From Adenophora triphylla var. japonica (Eukaryota > Streptophyta > Magnoliopsida > Asterales > Campanulaceae), in NCBI GenBank assembly GCA_022495995.1, contig JAFEMH010000758.1:1-64000 (forward strand): DNA of 64,000 nucleotides. The letters run 5' to 3'. Positions 33,777 to 44,679 of this stretch are shown here, one piece after another. Numbering within the stretch: the first letter of the stretch is position 1; each line of letters begins with the position of its first letter. Under the pieces are notes generated by a model. It was not told the origin of the DNA. It made no database searches and saw only the letters and a list, made by a program, of their open reading frames with translations. The position numbers and the translations under genes are program-made.

Positions 33777-34532
33777 GGCTATCTCCAACAGTTTGCTTCA
33801 AATTTTGCACCAAAACATCAAAATGGTGCAATTTCAGCACCAAATATCTTCCACCATCTCCAACAGCTTGCTTCAAATTTTGCACCAAATAAGAATCTTT
33901 ACAGAATATTCTAATTATTTCCTTTAATTAAAATGTTTTTCATTAATCATATTTAATATTATGCTATAAAACTTAAATAAGACAATTAATAAATATAAAT
34001 AAATAAATTTAAAATAAAAATTTATTAGAAGAAACATTAAAATAGATAATTAAAATAAAATGCTTCAAAATACAATTCCAATTAATTCTTGTTTTTATTT
34101 CATCTTCAATATTTTAACATATTTTCAAAGTTTTTTAATTTTGTTTAAAAAATTAATGGTACAAATTGGATAATTTTTCTTAAATGAAAAAAAAAAACAA
34201 ATTCCATAATATAAATAATAAATATTAAATTAAAAATATATACCATCTCCGTCTCAAATAAAAAAAAATTAATAATTCATTTTGAGACGAAAGCAAGGAG
34301 ACACAAATCAGTGAAGCCCAAGAGAGAGAGAGAGCTCAGACGCAAATGAAGAACACAATGATTCAACAAAAAATAGGATGACGCAAGAAATTATCTGTGC
34401 CAAATTTGATGCACCTAGAGGGCATTGCCAAAATAGCGGGAAATTGATGTCGCTGTTGGAGGAGGGATCCCGCACTAAATTGAAGTTTGCGCAGGCGTGC
34501 TCCCGAAGATGGAGATGAAGATGGAGATGGTC
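33777..34532. mobile_element. PIF/Harbinger-like MITE, 756 bp
   Basis: The left end GGCTATCTCCAACAG and right end TGGAGATGGTC are inverted. TTA lies on both sides (33774-33776 and 34533-34535), the Harbinger target site. A second copy of ATCTCCAACAGCTTGCTTCA at about 33854 repeats the subterminal block. There is no transposase. Confidence 0.82.
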
Positions 34533-34893
34533 TTAAGTTAGGCGCAAATAGTACTCTAGTTTCATACTCAAGTCAAGTTAGGTGCAAATAGTGATGACAA
34601 AGCATTTGGTGGGTTGTATTTATTTAATGTTTAGCTTGATAGAGAGAATATATGAAATATAATTCTAGAATGTATGATGAGGACCACATTTTACAAGTGG
34701 TAATAAGAGCTAGCAAAGCCAAAGCCAAAGCCAAAAGTATGTATCATGTGTTAATATAAGCTATTTTTTGAAAATGCTTTTTATTTACTCAGTGGTATGA
34801 ATGTCTGTCGGTCTTGTCTTAGCAGCAATTGTATGAGAGGGATGTATCAGAAGCTAAAATTTCATCCTCTAAAAAATAATACTTCTTCCTATC

Positions 34894-34896
<3 letters not shown>

Positions 34897-34986
<90 letters not shown>

Positions 34987-34990
34987 GTAG
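34897..34990. repeat. (CAA)n then (TAA)n microsatellite
   Basis: About 11 CAA units run into about 18 TAA/AAT units. Apparent poly-Asn and poly-Tyr frames over it are artefacts of the repeat. Confidence 0.97.
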
Positions 34991-35412
34991 TAGTAATAAT
35001 AATAATCAGAATCATAATTAACAATACTTTCTGTTAGTATAAAAACTACTAACAAAAATATAAATGTTGTGGGTATTAAAAGTAAAAAAAAAAAAAAGTT
35101 AGTAGGAAATGGTAGGGGTGTAAATGGTTCGGTTTAGGGCCAATTTATAGATCGAGTCATTAGTAATCGATTTGAAAAAATTTTAGAATGAATTGAACCA
35201 TGAAAAATTCAAATCGAATTCAAACTGCGGTTCAATTATGTGGTTTAAATCATGATTCAGATCGTGGTCCAAATCATGGTTCGTACTGTGGTTCATACCA
35301 TGATTTAGACTACGATTCAAATCATGATTCAAATATCAACTCATTATCAGATTTGTTTTAAAAAAAAATGTGATTACGCAGGAAAAGTGAGAGATGTGAG
35401 TGTTGAAAAGGA

Positions 35413-35417
<5 letters not shown>

Positions 35418-35502
<85 letters not shown>
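35418..35502. repeat. (GA)42 microsatellite
   Basis: About 85 bp of pure GA repeat inside the hAT-like element. Confidence 0.97.
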
Positions 35503-35506
<4 letters not shown>

Positions 35507-35722
35507 AGGAAAAGAAATGTCGAATAAAGAAAACACACTATAAAACGTCGACTGTCAACCGTGGAGAGAACTTGTTTAGTTACGTGTCGCAATGAATATG
35601 ACAAATGATTAAATTAATATTGAATAAGTTACAAAAAACAGGGGATATGATTAGTATATCCAATGTATATCTTTATTGATCTAACTGTAAATATTAATCA
35701 ATATACAATTATATAGTAAATA

Positions 35723-36004
35723 CTCCCTCCGTCCCACCTCACTTGACACTCAAGAGGTGGGCACAAAAACTAAGAAAAAAGAATAAAATAAAAAAAAAGT
35801 GTGGTAGAAAATGAAGAGAGGGAATGAGTGGGGTAAATAGTAGTGTTGGTTGAATAAATTGAGTGGTGGAAAATGAAGAGAGAGAATGAGTGGTGGGGTA
35901 GAGTGAATATAAAATTATAAAAAGTAGGCTATTTTGGGAAGTGTCAAGTGAGCTGGGACGGACCAAAATGGAAATAAGTGTCAAATGAGCTGGGACGGAG
36001 GGAG
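35723..36004. mobile_element. Stowaway MITE nested in the hAT-like element
   Basis: CTCCCTCCGTCCCACCTCA at the left and GAGCTGGGACGGAGGGAG at the right are flanked by TA. A CACTTGACACT word near the left end reappears inverted near the right end as AGTGTCAAGTGAGC. The frame at 35739-36176 over it is not a gene. Confidence 0.9.
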
Positions 36005-36589
36005 TATGTGTGGTGTGATGGTTTAATCTATTGGTTTGATCTGGTATTTTGTAGTTTGTTCTAATGGTTTGATTTGGCAGTTTGGTTTGGTATTTTGGTT
36101 CGTTGTCCCAAATCACAGTTTGATTTGGTATAGGAGGGTCAGACCACAAATCAAGTCGAAGCTTATGGCTTGCCAATTTTTGAAACTAAACCGGATCATT
36201 TATGTTTGAAAATCAAATCAAATCGGATGATTTGATTCATTTCGATTTCAAACCGCGGTTTAAAACAAACCATTTACACCTCTAAAAAATAGTAAGTGGT
36301 TTGTTATTGTGAGGGTAGGAAGTGAATCTCATTGTGCATTTTAGTAATAAATCAAACTAAAACCTTATTCAGAAACAAAAACAAATTAAAAAGAAAAGTA
36401 AGAATTTTACTTTAGGACGGTTAGTTGAAAAATTGTTATTTATCTAATTGTAAATTTTGAAGATGATAAAATGGCAAAGATTAAAAATCAAGGGAGTCAT
36501 CTGACCTTGTTAGCACAACGTGTCTTCACAACCATAAAATCTGGGGAGAAACGCGTTTCTCCCCAATTTAAGGAGAAACGGGTTTACAC

Positions 36590-37080
36590 GGAGTCACGGA
36601 CACACAACAAACAAACGCACCTCCCTCTCTCTCTCTCTAAACGCATCTCCCTTCTCTCTAGACGCAAAGACGCAAAGCTCACCCATCTCACCGGCCAAAG
36701 CCCATCACCAAGCTCTCCCCCTCCGGCCAAATCAACCGGCGACCTCCAAACCCAACCTCAACCTCTTCTTCCCCGATCCAATCTATTCCAATTTCCCCCA
36801 CAATCATCGCTGGCGCCTGAGACGAGAAACGACGGTGACGGGAGAAATTGATGTATCTGGCAATTCAAGCTCGGTGCCCGCCGGGAATTCAAGCTGTCGG
36901 AAGAATTTTGGTGACGGGAGACACCAGATTGCATAATACTCTGGTAATCACCCTCTTTTTCTTTCTAATTGGATCTCCAGCGACAAGAACATTGATTATC
37001 TGGCAAATGAGCGTGATTTGGAGAGTTTGAATGAGCTTTTGGATTCTGTTATTGATGTCAATTTTATGGATTGCTGAATT
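36590..37080 (+). other. Possible captured gene fragment in element B
   Basis: CT-rich leader-like sequence (CTCCCTCTCTCTCTC, near 36622) is followed by GC-richer, codon-like sequence with CCGGCCAAATCAACCGGC. Frames such as LTGQSPSPSSPPPAKSTGD and MYLAIQARCPPGIQ are open but match no family I know. A GT follows AATACTCTG near 36940, which might be an old splice donor. This looks like a 5' leader plus first exon taken from a host gene, as in Pack-MULEs, but the donor gene is not identified. Confidence 0.4.
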
Positions 37081-37460
37081 GTTGAAAGTTTCTGGATATC
37101 CAGAAGGTTTTGAAAGGATAGCCAGAAACATTTGAAACCATATCCAGAAATTTATTAAATGTTTCTGGATATCATTTTGTAAGTTTCTGGATATCCAGAA
37201 CCTTTTGAAAGGATATCCAGAACCTTTTGAAAGGATATCCAGAAATTTATTAAATGTTTCTGGATATCATTTTGTAAGTTTCTGGATATCATTTTGTAAG
37301 TTTCTGGATACAGTGTTTGCGTATTGTGCAATTGCCTTTTGTTTAAAATGCTTCTGGTGGTGTAGACTTTGTTTTCTGGATATCCGTCCCAAGCCTTCTG
37401 GATATCCAGAACCTTTTGAAAGGATATCCAGAACCTTTTGAAAGGATATCCAGAAATTTA
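37080..37460. repeat. Array of TTCTGGATATCCAGAA palindromes
   Basis: About fourteen full or partial copies of the 16-bp palindrome TTCTGGATATCCAGAA, spaced by AACCTTTTGAAA, ATTTATTAAATG and CATTTTGTAAG. Spacing is irregular and copies alternate in orientation, so long stretches can pair with themselves. Confidence 0.93.
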
Positions 37461-37589
37461 TTAAATGTTACTAGACATTTGGAAAAACACGTTTCTCCAT
37501 AACTTATGGAGAAACGCGTTTCTCAGCAGACGCACTCCTTCACAACTGTTGTTCATACTTGCAAATTAATTGCATAAATATAGAATTTA

Positions 37590-38112
37590 GGGAATTTGTC
37601 CCATAAATTTCTTTTGAAATAAATCATTTTTCACTAAATTTCTCATTGTATTAAAATGACCCATAAGTTCTTATATTGTATTATGTATAATACAATATTT
37701 AGTTATGCAAATAGTTTAAAATCATAATACTGCATCCGCACCACCGTCTCCGCCACAGCCCAGCACCGCCGCCGCCACAGCCCAGCTCCGCCGCCGCCGT
37801 CTGCTATCGCCGCATGCCGGATTCCGGTCAATTTTCGCCGGAATTCGGTCAATTTTCACCGGAATCCGGTCAATTTTCACCGAAATCCGGCAATTTTGGC
37901 CGGAATCCGGTCGCCGGAGGTCGGAATCTGGTCGCCGGTCCATGGGCTTCGGACTCCGATCACCGGCGGCCGCCGGAATGCAGTATTATGGTCTTAATTG
38001 ATGTTGTATTTTCGAAACATAATACAATATCATAATACAACATGGGAAAGAAACTTATCGGGCATTATGAAACTTTTTTAGAACTTATCGGGCATAGTTC
38101 CTAGAATTTATA
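37590..38112. repeat. Dispersed repeat D, copy 1, with ATTTTCACCGGAATCCGG units
   Basis: The sequence from about 37795 to 38105 recurs at 47208-47415. It contains four or five tandem copies of a 21-bp GGTCAATTTTCACCGGAATC unit and then GGGCTTCGGACTCC. Afterwards come TTGATGTTGTATTTTCGAAA and ACTTATCGGGCAT. The left edge has GGGAATTTGTCCCATAA and the right edge GAACTTATCGGGCATAG, possibly diverged inverted ends. The reading frames are by-products of the tandem units. Confidence 0.7.
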
Positions 38113-38456
38113 CTTTCTCATCAATAAAGCTAAAAAAAATACAGAAATGGCATTTTATATTTTTTATCAGTAACATATAATAATATTTGCAAATAACTCA
38201 CTGTGATATTTTTATTTACACAAGAGTGAGCTAATTAGGGAGTATATCTAAGCAGTCCTAAAATAAACAAGAAATTTTCTGAACAGTCATATTCCAAAAG
38301 AAACAAAAATAAGTTAATAGATGAAAATTGAATGTGCATGCAATAAGTGTACCGCAAATACAAAAGGCCAAAATTTGTTTATTCAGTCAATTCCAATTCC
38401 AATTCCAATTCGCTCCCCAAATAGAATTTTGTTTCATAGTAACACTACTTTAAGTT

Positions 38457-39191
38457 GTCTTTGATCCCTTTGACCCCTAGTACCTAATGTTGTTAGAAAT
38501 TTAACGAAAAAATAGTCATGTACATGTCCTGTGAGAGGGTATTTTTGTCATTCATATTTTAACTTTTAATTAACCTTTAATTTATCATTTCTTTAGCATT
38601 AATTTTTTTATTTATATCAAATAAAATAAATTATAAATTATTGTCTAAAAAATAAATTTTTCTTATAAAAAATACACTAAAAACATAATAAATAAATAAA
38701 TAAATATGGCATAATAAAAATTGCAAAGATTATATTCATTGGATCTTTTGAAAACCACTCCCTACCAAGATCTGAGATCTGTGTTTTTTTTTTGTTTTTT
38801 GAAATCTTTCATTTCAATATAAATTATCTGAAATTTGGAATGGTTGTTGAACTGGATGAATTTTTTCGTAATTTGTTTAGCTAATTTTTTGATTGATTTT
38901 GCAAAATCAGTGATTTTGGGAGGAATGTTGGTGGTGAAGGTGGTAGCCGGATTTGGGTGGTGGTGAAGGTGGTAGCCGGATTTTGGAAAAGATAGTGGCG
39001 GTGGTTATTGACCGGTGGGGTTGGGTGGAGAAAGCAATTGTCACCGTAATAACGAATTGACATTTTTGTCGTCTCTTTTCAAATAAAATGATTAAAAAAA
39101 AAACTCATGTGACATGCACAATTGCACATGACAATTTTTAGTTAAATTTCTAATTCCGTTAGGTGACAGGGGTCAAAGTGGGATCAAAGGC
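38457..39191. mobile_element. TIR element of unassigned superfamily
   Basis: The left end TTTGATCCCTTTGACCCCTA and right end CAGGGGTCAAAGTGGGATCA start inverted arms of about 65 bp (AGAAATTTAACGAAAAAAT faces AATTTTTAGTTAAATTTCT). The interior has a duplicated GTGGTGAAGGTGGTAGCCGG block. No target duplication was found, and no coding sequence is credible. Mutator- or hAT-like are both possible. Confidence 0.65.
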
Positions 39192-39545
39192 AAATTAAAA
39201 TATTAGTCTAAAACAAAATTTGATTTGAGATGTAAAGTAAAATTACATAAATATTTTAGGGGTATAAACGTATTTTTTTTGGCCAAGTACCAATGTCGTT
39301 GTTTTAAATAGAGAGCCAAAGATGCCACATAGTTTGGACTAAAACAATGGCCGGTTCTAGCTGTTAGCAAGAAATTTGTACCTATTTGTCAAAATGAAAG
39401 CACAAGACTTTTTTTTTTTCATTTGTCCACTTTGACAGTCACTAGACATGGATGGATGCGTGTTTTGTTTTCCCGGTGAACAGACAGTTTGGTAGAGTGG
39501 TTAGAAGATTGGATAGGATAGGATAAATCTTTCTTATAAAAATTA

Positions 39546-39575
39546 CTAGTAGCAAACTCGTGCGATGCACGGCAC
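39546..39575 (-). mobile_element. Helitron 3' terminus, minus strand
   Basis: On the minus strand GTGCCGTGCATCGCACGAG forms a hairpin, followed by TTTGCTACTAG and a T. This is a Helitron 3' end of the same family as 50289-50315. The 5' end of this element was not located. Confidence 0.6.
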
Positions 39576-39660
39576 AATCAAATTTCTTTATTAAATAATT
39601 AAATTTTAATATTTAAAAAATTAATAATTAATTCACAGGATCTTTACATTTAGATATCTA

Positions 39661-40069
39661 TCTATATATAAAAGCAGAATCGTCAAGGTATCCCGCCCAA
39701 ACGAGAGGCATTTTCGTAATTTCACGCTGTGGCGAAAATGCAATTAACAAGCCGGACGCAACACGTGTTACGCTTGGACTGGTACACGCGCCGACAAAGG
39801 CGCGTGTACGCGTGACGGGTTTCTTTTTTTTTTTTTTAATTAAGCGACACGTGTCGCTCTCTCATTCGCCAGATCATTTCCAGATTTTTTTTCCTCCCCT
39901 TTTTTCGACCTCAATTATTTTATAAAAAAAAAAAATTTTTTAAAAAAAATTTCACCAAAATTCATAATTTTTTTTCCTCTTTAATTAGAGACTAATTTCA
40001 TTTAATTTGGACACAAAAAAAATACTCTTTTTTAAATATAAATTATTGTTTGTAATGTTTGTTCCTTCG
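39661..40069 (+). mobile_element. Helitron 5' end region
   Basis: TCTATATATAAAAGCAGAAT follows a host A, a typical plant Helitron 5' terminus. The next 400 bp (CGGACGCAACACGTGTTACG ... GACACGTGTCGCTC ... TTCACCAAAATTCATAATTT) match the starts of the sequences at 47907 and 31960. A matching 3' hairpin of the same family is at 46209-46223, so the element may run to there around later insertions, but this is not proven. Confidence 0.55.
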
Positions 40070-41510
40070 TTTCAAAATCTGAAATTAATTTTTTAAACAT
40101 ATTAAGTAATATTGTATAAAATATTTCATGAGATGAATATATTAATTTATTTTTTTACCCGAAGTAGTATTATTTTGTAAAAATTAATGTTTATAATGTT
40201 CATGTCTTCGTGTCAGAAAATAAATATTAATTTTTGAGACAAGTAAATTCATTTAGGCAAAGGAAGTATTTTTTTTTTTTTGATATAGAAAGTAGTATTA
40301 ATTATGGGAAGAAAGTAATATTCATTTTTGAATTCTTTGGAATTTTTTTTCTTAAAAAGTGGAATTTTTTTATATGTCCAAAAAAAATGAACATTGCTTC
40401 CTTCGTCTCAATGAACATTTAAAAAAATAATACTACTTTATTCGTCTTAAAATTAATGTAATATATTGAGACGAAGACACTAACAGTACAAACATTGATT
40501 GCAGAGGCGAATGAAGTAGTATTATTTTTTTAAATATTCATTGGGATCAAGGAAATAATGTTCATTTTTTTTGAAAAAAAATGTAGTATTATATTTGTGT
40601 TAATCATTTTGAATCGAAAGTAATATTCATTTTTTAAATATTGTAATATTAGTGTCTTCGTTTCAAAATATGACATTACTTTTTTAAACAACATAAGTAA
40701 TATTTTATAAAATATTCATTGGGATGAGGATGATATTTTATTTTTTTAGCCGAAGTTGTATTATTTTGTAAAAAATAATCTTTATAATGTATGTGCCTTC
40801 GTGTGTCAAAAAATAAATATTATTTTATGAGACAAGTAAATTCCTTAAGGCAAAGGAAGCAATTTTTTTTTGATATAGAAAGTAGTATTAATTATGGGAC
40901 GAACATAATATTCCTTTTTGAATTGAAGTAATTTTTTTTCCTTACAAAATAGAATTTTTTTATATGTCCAAGAAAAATTAACATTGCTTCCTTTGGGTAA
41001 ATGAACATTTTAAAAAATAATACTACGTTATTTATTCGCCTAAAAAAATAATGTCATATTTTAAGACGAATGCACGAATATTACAAACATTAATTGCAGA
41101 GGCCCGTTAATTTTTTGGATAAAAAATGTAGTATTATCTTTGGGTTATTCATTTTGAATCGAAAGTAATATTCATTTTTGAAATATTGTAATGTTAGTTC
41201 CTTTGTTTCAAAATATGACATTAATTTTATAAACAAATTAAGTAATATTTTATAAAATATTCATTGGGACGAAAATAGTCTTTTTTTTTTTCTTTTGCTG
41301 AAGTAGTATTATTTTGTAAAAATTAATTTTTATAATGTTAGTTTCTTCGTCTCAGAAAATAAATATTCATTTTTTGGACAAGTAAACTCCTTGAGGCAAA
41401 GGAATCAAATTTTTTTTTTTTTTGGATACAGAAATTAGTATTAATTATGGGATTAAATAAATATTCATTTTAGAATTGAAGCACAATTTTTTTCCTTAAA
41501 AGTACTTTGA
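40070..41510. repeat. Three diverged tandem units of about 550-590 bp
   Basis: The landmark AAGTAATATTTTATAAAATA occurs near 40105, 40695 and 41240. Each is followed about 100 bp later by a TAATG...CTTCGTGTCA(G)AAAATAAATATT block and then GATATAGAAAGTAGTATTAA. Within units one and two lies a module (GACGAAGACAC..., GAGGCGAATGAAGTAGTATT) shared with the centre of the palindromic elements at 26.4 and 28.9 kb. No gene. Confidence 0.75.
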
Positions 41511-41869
41511 AAATAATGAAAAACATATGATTATAATTTTTCATTTAGTTTCTTTTTTTACATAACATTTTATATTAAGTTCTTCTCGCTCAGTTTTTTT
41601 TTTTTTTTTTAAGAAACAATTCCTATGGATCTCTTTTAAAAAATGATGGGTTATTAATAAAGAACATTAGATTAATGATAAAAAAATGGTGGAAGCCATT
41701 TGCTATAACATTTTTTTATTTAAAGAGTAGTTGAAGTATAATAGTGAAACTAAAAATCTTATTATTGGCTACAAATATAATTATTAGAACTATTTATGTT
41801 TTAATTTTTATTTTATCAAAATTTGATGGATTATTAATCTTGGTTTCATTTATTTGTGCCTTTTTTTAT

Positions 41870-42195
41870 ATAATATTAATTAATAATTTTTTCTTCAACT
41901 TTTGTCCTATTCTAAACGTTAAAAAATGGGTTCGGATATTGAAGAGATGAATGGTTTTATTATGAAGTATAAAAAGTTGGGTACAAAGTAATTAGTGAAT
42001 AGTTGTTGTGAGTATGACTTATAAGATCATTTAATATTGAAATTTTATAATTGTTTCACTGTAATTTTTTTAAATTTAAAATGGGACACCTTTTATTAAA
42101 AAAAAAAAAAAAGGGAAGTTTAAAATCGGACGAAGGGAGCATTTATTTATTTGATAGTTAAATAATTTATCCTAATGTTAAATTTAATTAATAGC
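41870..42195. repeat. Direct repeat E, left copy
   Basis: This block (TCTAAACGTTAAAAAATG..., AGAGATGAATGGTTTTATTA, AAAAAGTTGGGTACAAAGTA, AATGGGACACCTTTTATTAA) recurs in the same orientation at 45323-45625. The two copies bracket the Helitron complex at 42236-44679. AT-rich frames over it are not genes. Confidence 0.8.
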
Positions 42196-42807
42196 AAAAT
42201 AAAAATTATGTCTTACTAATGAAAACTAAAATAAATCTACTATAGATAATAGCAAAAGTTTTTCAAGCTCCTAGAAAACTCCAAGTGGCACAATATCATT
42301 GGCCAATCTTTCTATCATCCACCAATCACAATTATCCATTTGAAATTCAATTAGTAACTTTTAAAATTTATATGGGTTGATTTTATACAATAAATTAGTT
42401 AAAAATGAAAATGGATTGAAGCACAAATAATTGTCTTACAAAAAGAGCAAAAGCAAAATGAAAAAAAAACTTTAATAATTAAGAAAGAAAAAAAATCTAA
42501 TGCACAAAAGAAAATCAATGTCAATATAAAAACATACGAAAAAATAAAATGCAAATAAAAAACGAAAATTAAAATTCTAATAATTAAAAAGTGAAAGAAA
42601 CATTCACAAAATACAAGAAATAGAAAAAAGCAAGAAATAAAATCAAAATAAAGTCAAAAATTTATAAGATAAAATTTAAAATTAAAATTAAAATCAAAAT
42701 CAAAATAATAAATATAAACATAAATATAAAAAACAAATCCTAATCAAAATAAGCCAAAAGAGATTATAAATAAGTCACTCACAAATCCGAAAAAAGGAGT
42801 TTGTGAA

Positions 42808-43114
42808 TCTACTATATATAATAGCAAAAGTTTTTCAAGCTCCTAGAAAACTCCAAGTGACACAAAATCATTGTCATATCTTTCCATCATCCACCAATCA
42901 CAATCATCCATTTGAAATTCAATTAGTAACTTTTAAAATTTATAGGGGTATATTTTATACAATAAATTAGTTAAAAATGAAAATGGATTGAAGCACAATT
43001 TTTTTTTTATTTTACTATAAAAATATAAATTAAAAGTTCAATTAATGCTAACTATTACGTTAATTTAATTAATTTTACTATGCCCCGTCGAGTATCGACG
43101 AGGCATACTTCTAA
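42808..43114 (+). mobile_element. Miniature Helitron, 307 bp, nested
   Basis: TCTACTATATATAATAGCAA starts after a host A. The hairpin CCCCGTCGA-GTA-TCGACGAGG lies at 43084-43103. CTAA at 43111-43114 is followed by T, fitting the CTRR end. Its first 200 bp match the first 200 bp of the outer Helitron, so it is a deletion derivative of the same family. Confidence 0.82.
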
Positions 43115-43455
43115 TTTTTAATGTTTCTTTTCTTGATTTGTGAACATTGTTACATTATGTATAATACTACCCCCGTCCTAAAATGAATGTCCAAAAAAAT
43201 TTCAATTAGAAAGTGGCATGATAAAGCTAATTTTTGAACTTTAAAGCGTAGCTCACCTAACTCACCCAACTAAGCCTATTTTCAGTTATATATGTGAATA
43301 AGAAAATTATACTTTTTTTTTTATCTAACATCAGCAATGGTATGATTTTGTTATCGTTATTATTTCGTTAGTATTCTGATCAATTGTATAAATTAATAAT
43401 TTTCTGTATTTCTGAGTTTATCGTATAAAAAATATTTGTTTGTTTTTAATATATA

Positions 43456-43742
43456 CTCCCTCCGTCCCACGTGAATGCAAACTTATTTCTATTTTGGTCC
43501 GTCCCACGTGAATGCAAACTTCCCAAAATGGCAAAGAATATTCACTATTCCACCCACTCATTCTCTCTCCTACTTCACTTTTACACTCACAACATTCTCT
43601 CTCCTCACTATTCCTTCCACTCATTCTCTCTCCTATTTAATTTTTCATACTCACAACATTTAACTTTTTCTCTTTCTTACATCACTTTTCCTTAATTCCC
43701 ACACCCAAAAAGTTAGTCCACATTCACGTGGGACGGAGGGAG
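43456..43742. mobile_element. Stowaway MITE, 287 bp, copy 2
   Basis: Same length and nearly the same sequence as 15990-16276: CTCCCTCCGTCCCACGTGAA ends, CACGTGGGACGGAGGGAG, TA on both sides. Confidence 0.94.
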
Positions 43743-43849
43743 TATAATATATATATATATAGGTACGCAAATCAATTTTGTTAGTATATAATTATACATT
43801 TATACAATTAATTATTTGACTATTTGACAGAAAACATACCGTTATTTTA

Positions 43850-43875
43850 ATATATATATATATATATATATATAC

Positions 43876-43930
<55 letters not shown>
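43850..43930. repeat. (TA)n microsatellite
   Basis: About 80 bp of alternating TA with one ACG interruption, directly abutting the next Stowaway MITE, whose TA target lies in it. Confidence 0.97.
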
Positions 43931-43931
<1 letters not shown>

Positions 43932-44215
43932 TCCCTCCGTCTCGGAACAATCTTCACACTTTCCCTTTTGGGCGTCCCAAAACTTACTTCACACATTTAA
44001 AACTTACCTAAAATGGAAAGGAATCTTTACTATTCCCTCCACTCATTCTCTCTCCTACATTATTTTAATACTCACAACACCATTATAATTTACTATTCTC
44101 TCCACTCATTCTCTCTCCTATTTTATTTTCACACTCACAACACTTTCAATATAATACTCCCTCCTTAAAACCAGTGCAAACAGTGTTTGTGAATTATGTT
44201 CCGGGACGGAGGGAG
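43931..44215. mobile_element. Stowaway MITE, 285 bp, inserted at the helicase remnant
   Basis: CTCCCTCCGTCTCGGAACAA faces ATGTTCCGGGACGGAGGGAG, bordered by TA. Its right edge abuts the helicase remnant. A partial extra Stowaway end (ACTCCCTCCTTAAAACC) lies inside near 44156. Confidence 0.88.
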
Positions 44216-44217
44216 TA

Positions 44218-44576
44218 TATAGGTAAGCACGTTGTCGAGGCGGTAATGTTGTTCGAAAAGAATGTTGGTAAGAAGGTGTTGATACCGATGATGATTATGT
44301 CACCTTCTGATACAACAAAATTCTCGATTAGGTTTCAATGGAGACAATTCTCATACCGTTTCTTTTGCAACGACGATAAATAAAAGTCAGGGTCAGTCGC
44401 TCGCTCATGTTGGCCTTTTTCTTTCAAGACCAGTATTTAGTCATGGACAATTATATGTTGCTTTTTCTAGAGTAACTACAAGGAAAGGACTTAAAGTGCT
44501 TATATGTAATAGTCATGAACAGTCAGATGACACGACTACAAATGTTGTGTACAAAGAAGTTTTCGACAAGTTGTAA
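44218..44576 (+). pseudogene. Helitron Rep/helicase, C-terminal remnant
   Basis: The first frame encodes GKHVVEAVMLFEKNVGKKVLIPM and MSPSDTTKFSIRFQWRQF. Near 44365 a one-base shift follows, and the next frame encodes INKSQGQSLAHVGLFLSRPV, then FSHGQLYVAFSRVTTRKGLK, to a TAA at 44574. INKSQGQS and GQLYVAxSRVT are the last motifs of PIF1-type helicases, which form the C-terminal half of the Helitron RepHel protein. The Rep nuclease and the other helicase motifs are absent. The stop is about 75 bp before the 3' hairpin, the normal layout. Confidence 0.87.
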
Positions 44577-44679
44577 TATATTACATAAAATTATCTCATT
44601 CATTTTTTTAATTATATTTACATTTAACTTTTACCTCAGTGTTTTATCCCCCGTCGAGTATCGACGTGTTACTCACTAG

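Larger units (their letters stand above)
35113..36284. mobile_element. hAT-like non-autonomous element with nested insertions
   Basis: The ends TAGGGGTGTAAATGG and CCATTTACACCTCTA are inverted copies with one mismatch, a common plant hAT-type terminus. Subterminal words pair: GGTTCGGTTTAGG at the left; AAACCGCGGTTTAAA at the right. Repeated ATCATGGTTC/GATTCAAATCATG words fill the left part. No clear 8-bp duplication was seen. It contains a (GA)n tract and a Stowaway MITE. Confidence 0.7.
36533..37537. mobile_element. Mutator-like element B with captured segment and GGATATCC array
   Basis: Perfect 9-bp direct repeats CTTCACAAC lie at 36524-36532 and 37538-37546. The left end CATAAAATCTGGGGAGAAAC matches the right end of element A. 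The right end GTTTCTCAGCAGACGCACTC matches its left end. So A and B are related and in opposite orientation. Between the ends lie a GC-richer segment (36590-37080) and a palindrome array (37080-37460). There is no transposase, so it must have been moved in trans. Confidence 0.85.
42236..44679 (+). mobile_element. Helitron with helicase remnant and nested insertions
   Basis: The 5' end TCTACTATAGATAATAGCAA follows a host A. The 3' end has hairpin CGTCGA-GTA-TCGACG (44652-44666), then TGTTACTCACTAG (ending 44679) and a host T. The 5' end is nearly identical to that of the small Helitron nested inside (42808), whose 3' hairpin has the same sequence. This supports pairing these two ends. Inside are the small Helitron, two Stowaway MITEs, a (TA)n tract and the C-terminal part of the element's own helicase. 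Confidence 0.65.

Noticed and set aside
34797..35055. Poly-Asn and poly-Tyr proteins
   Set aside because: Products of the CAA/TAA microsatellite.
35324..35604. Arg-Glu and Ser-Leu repeat proteins
   Set aside because: Products of the (GA)n microsatellite.
37080..37460. CRISPR-like array of regular repeats
   Set aside because: Palindromes are irregularly spaced, spacers are themselves repeated, and the context is a plant transposon.
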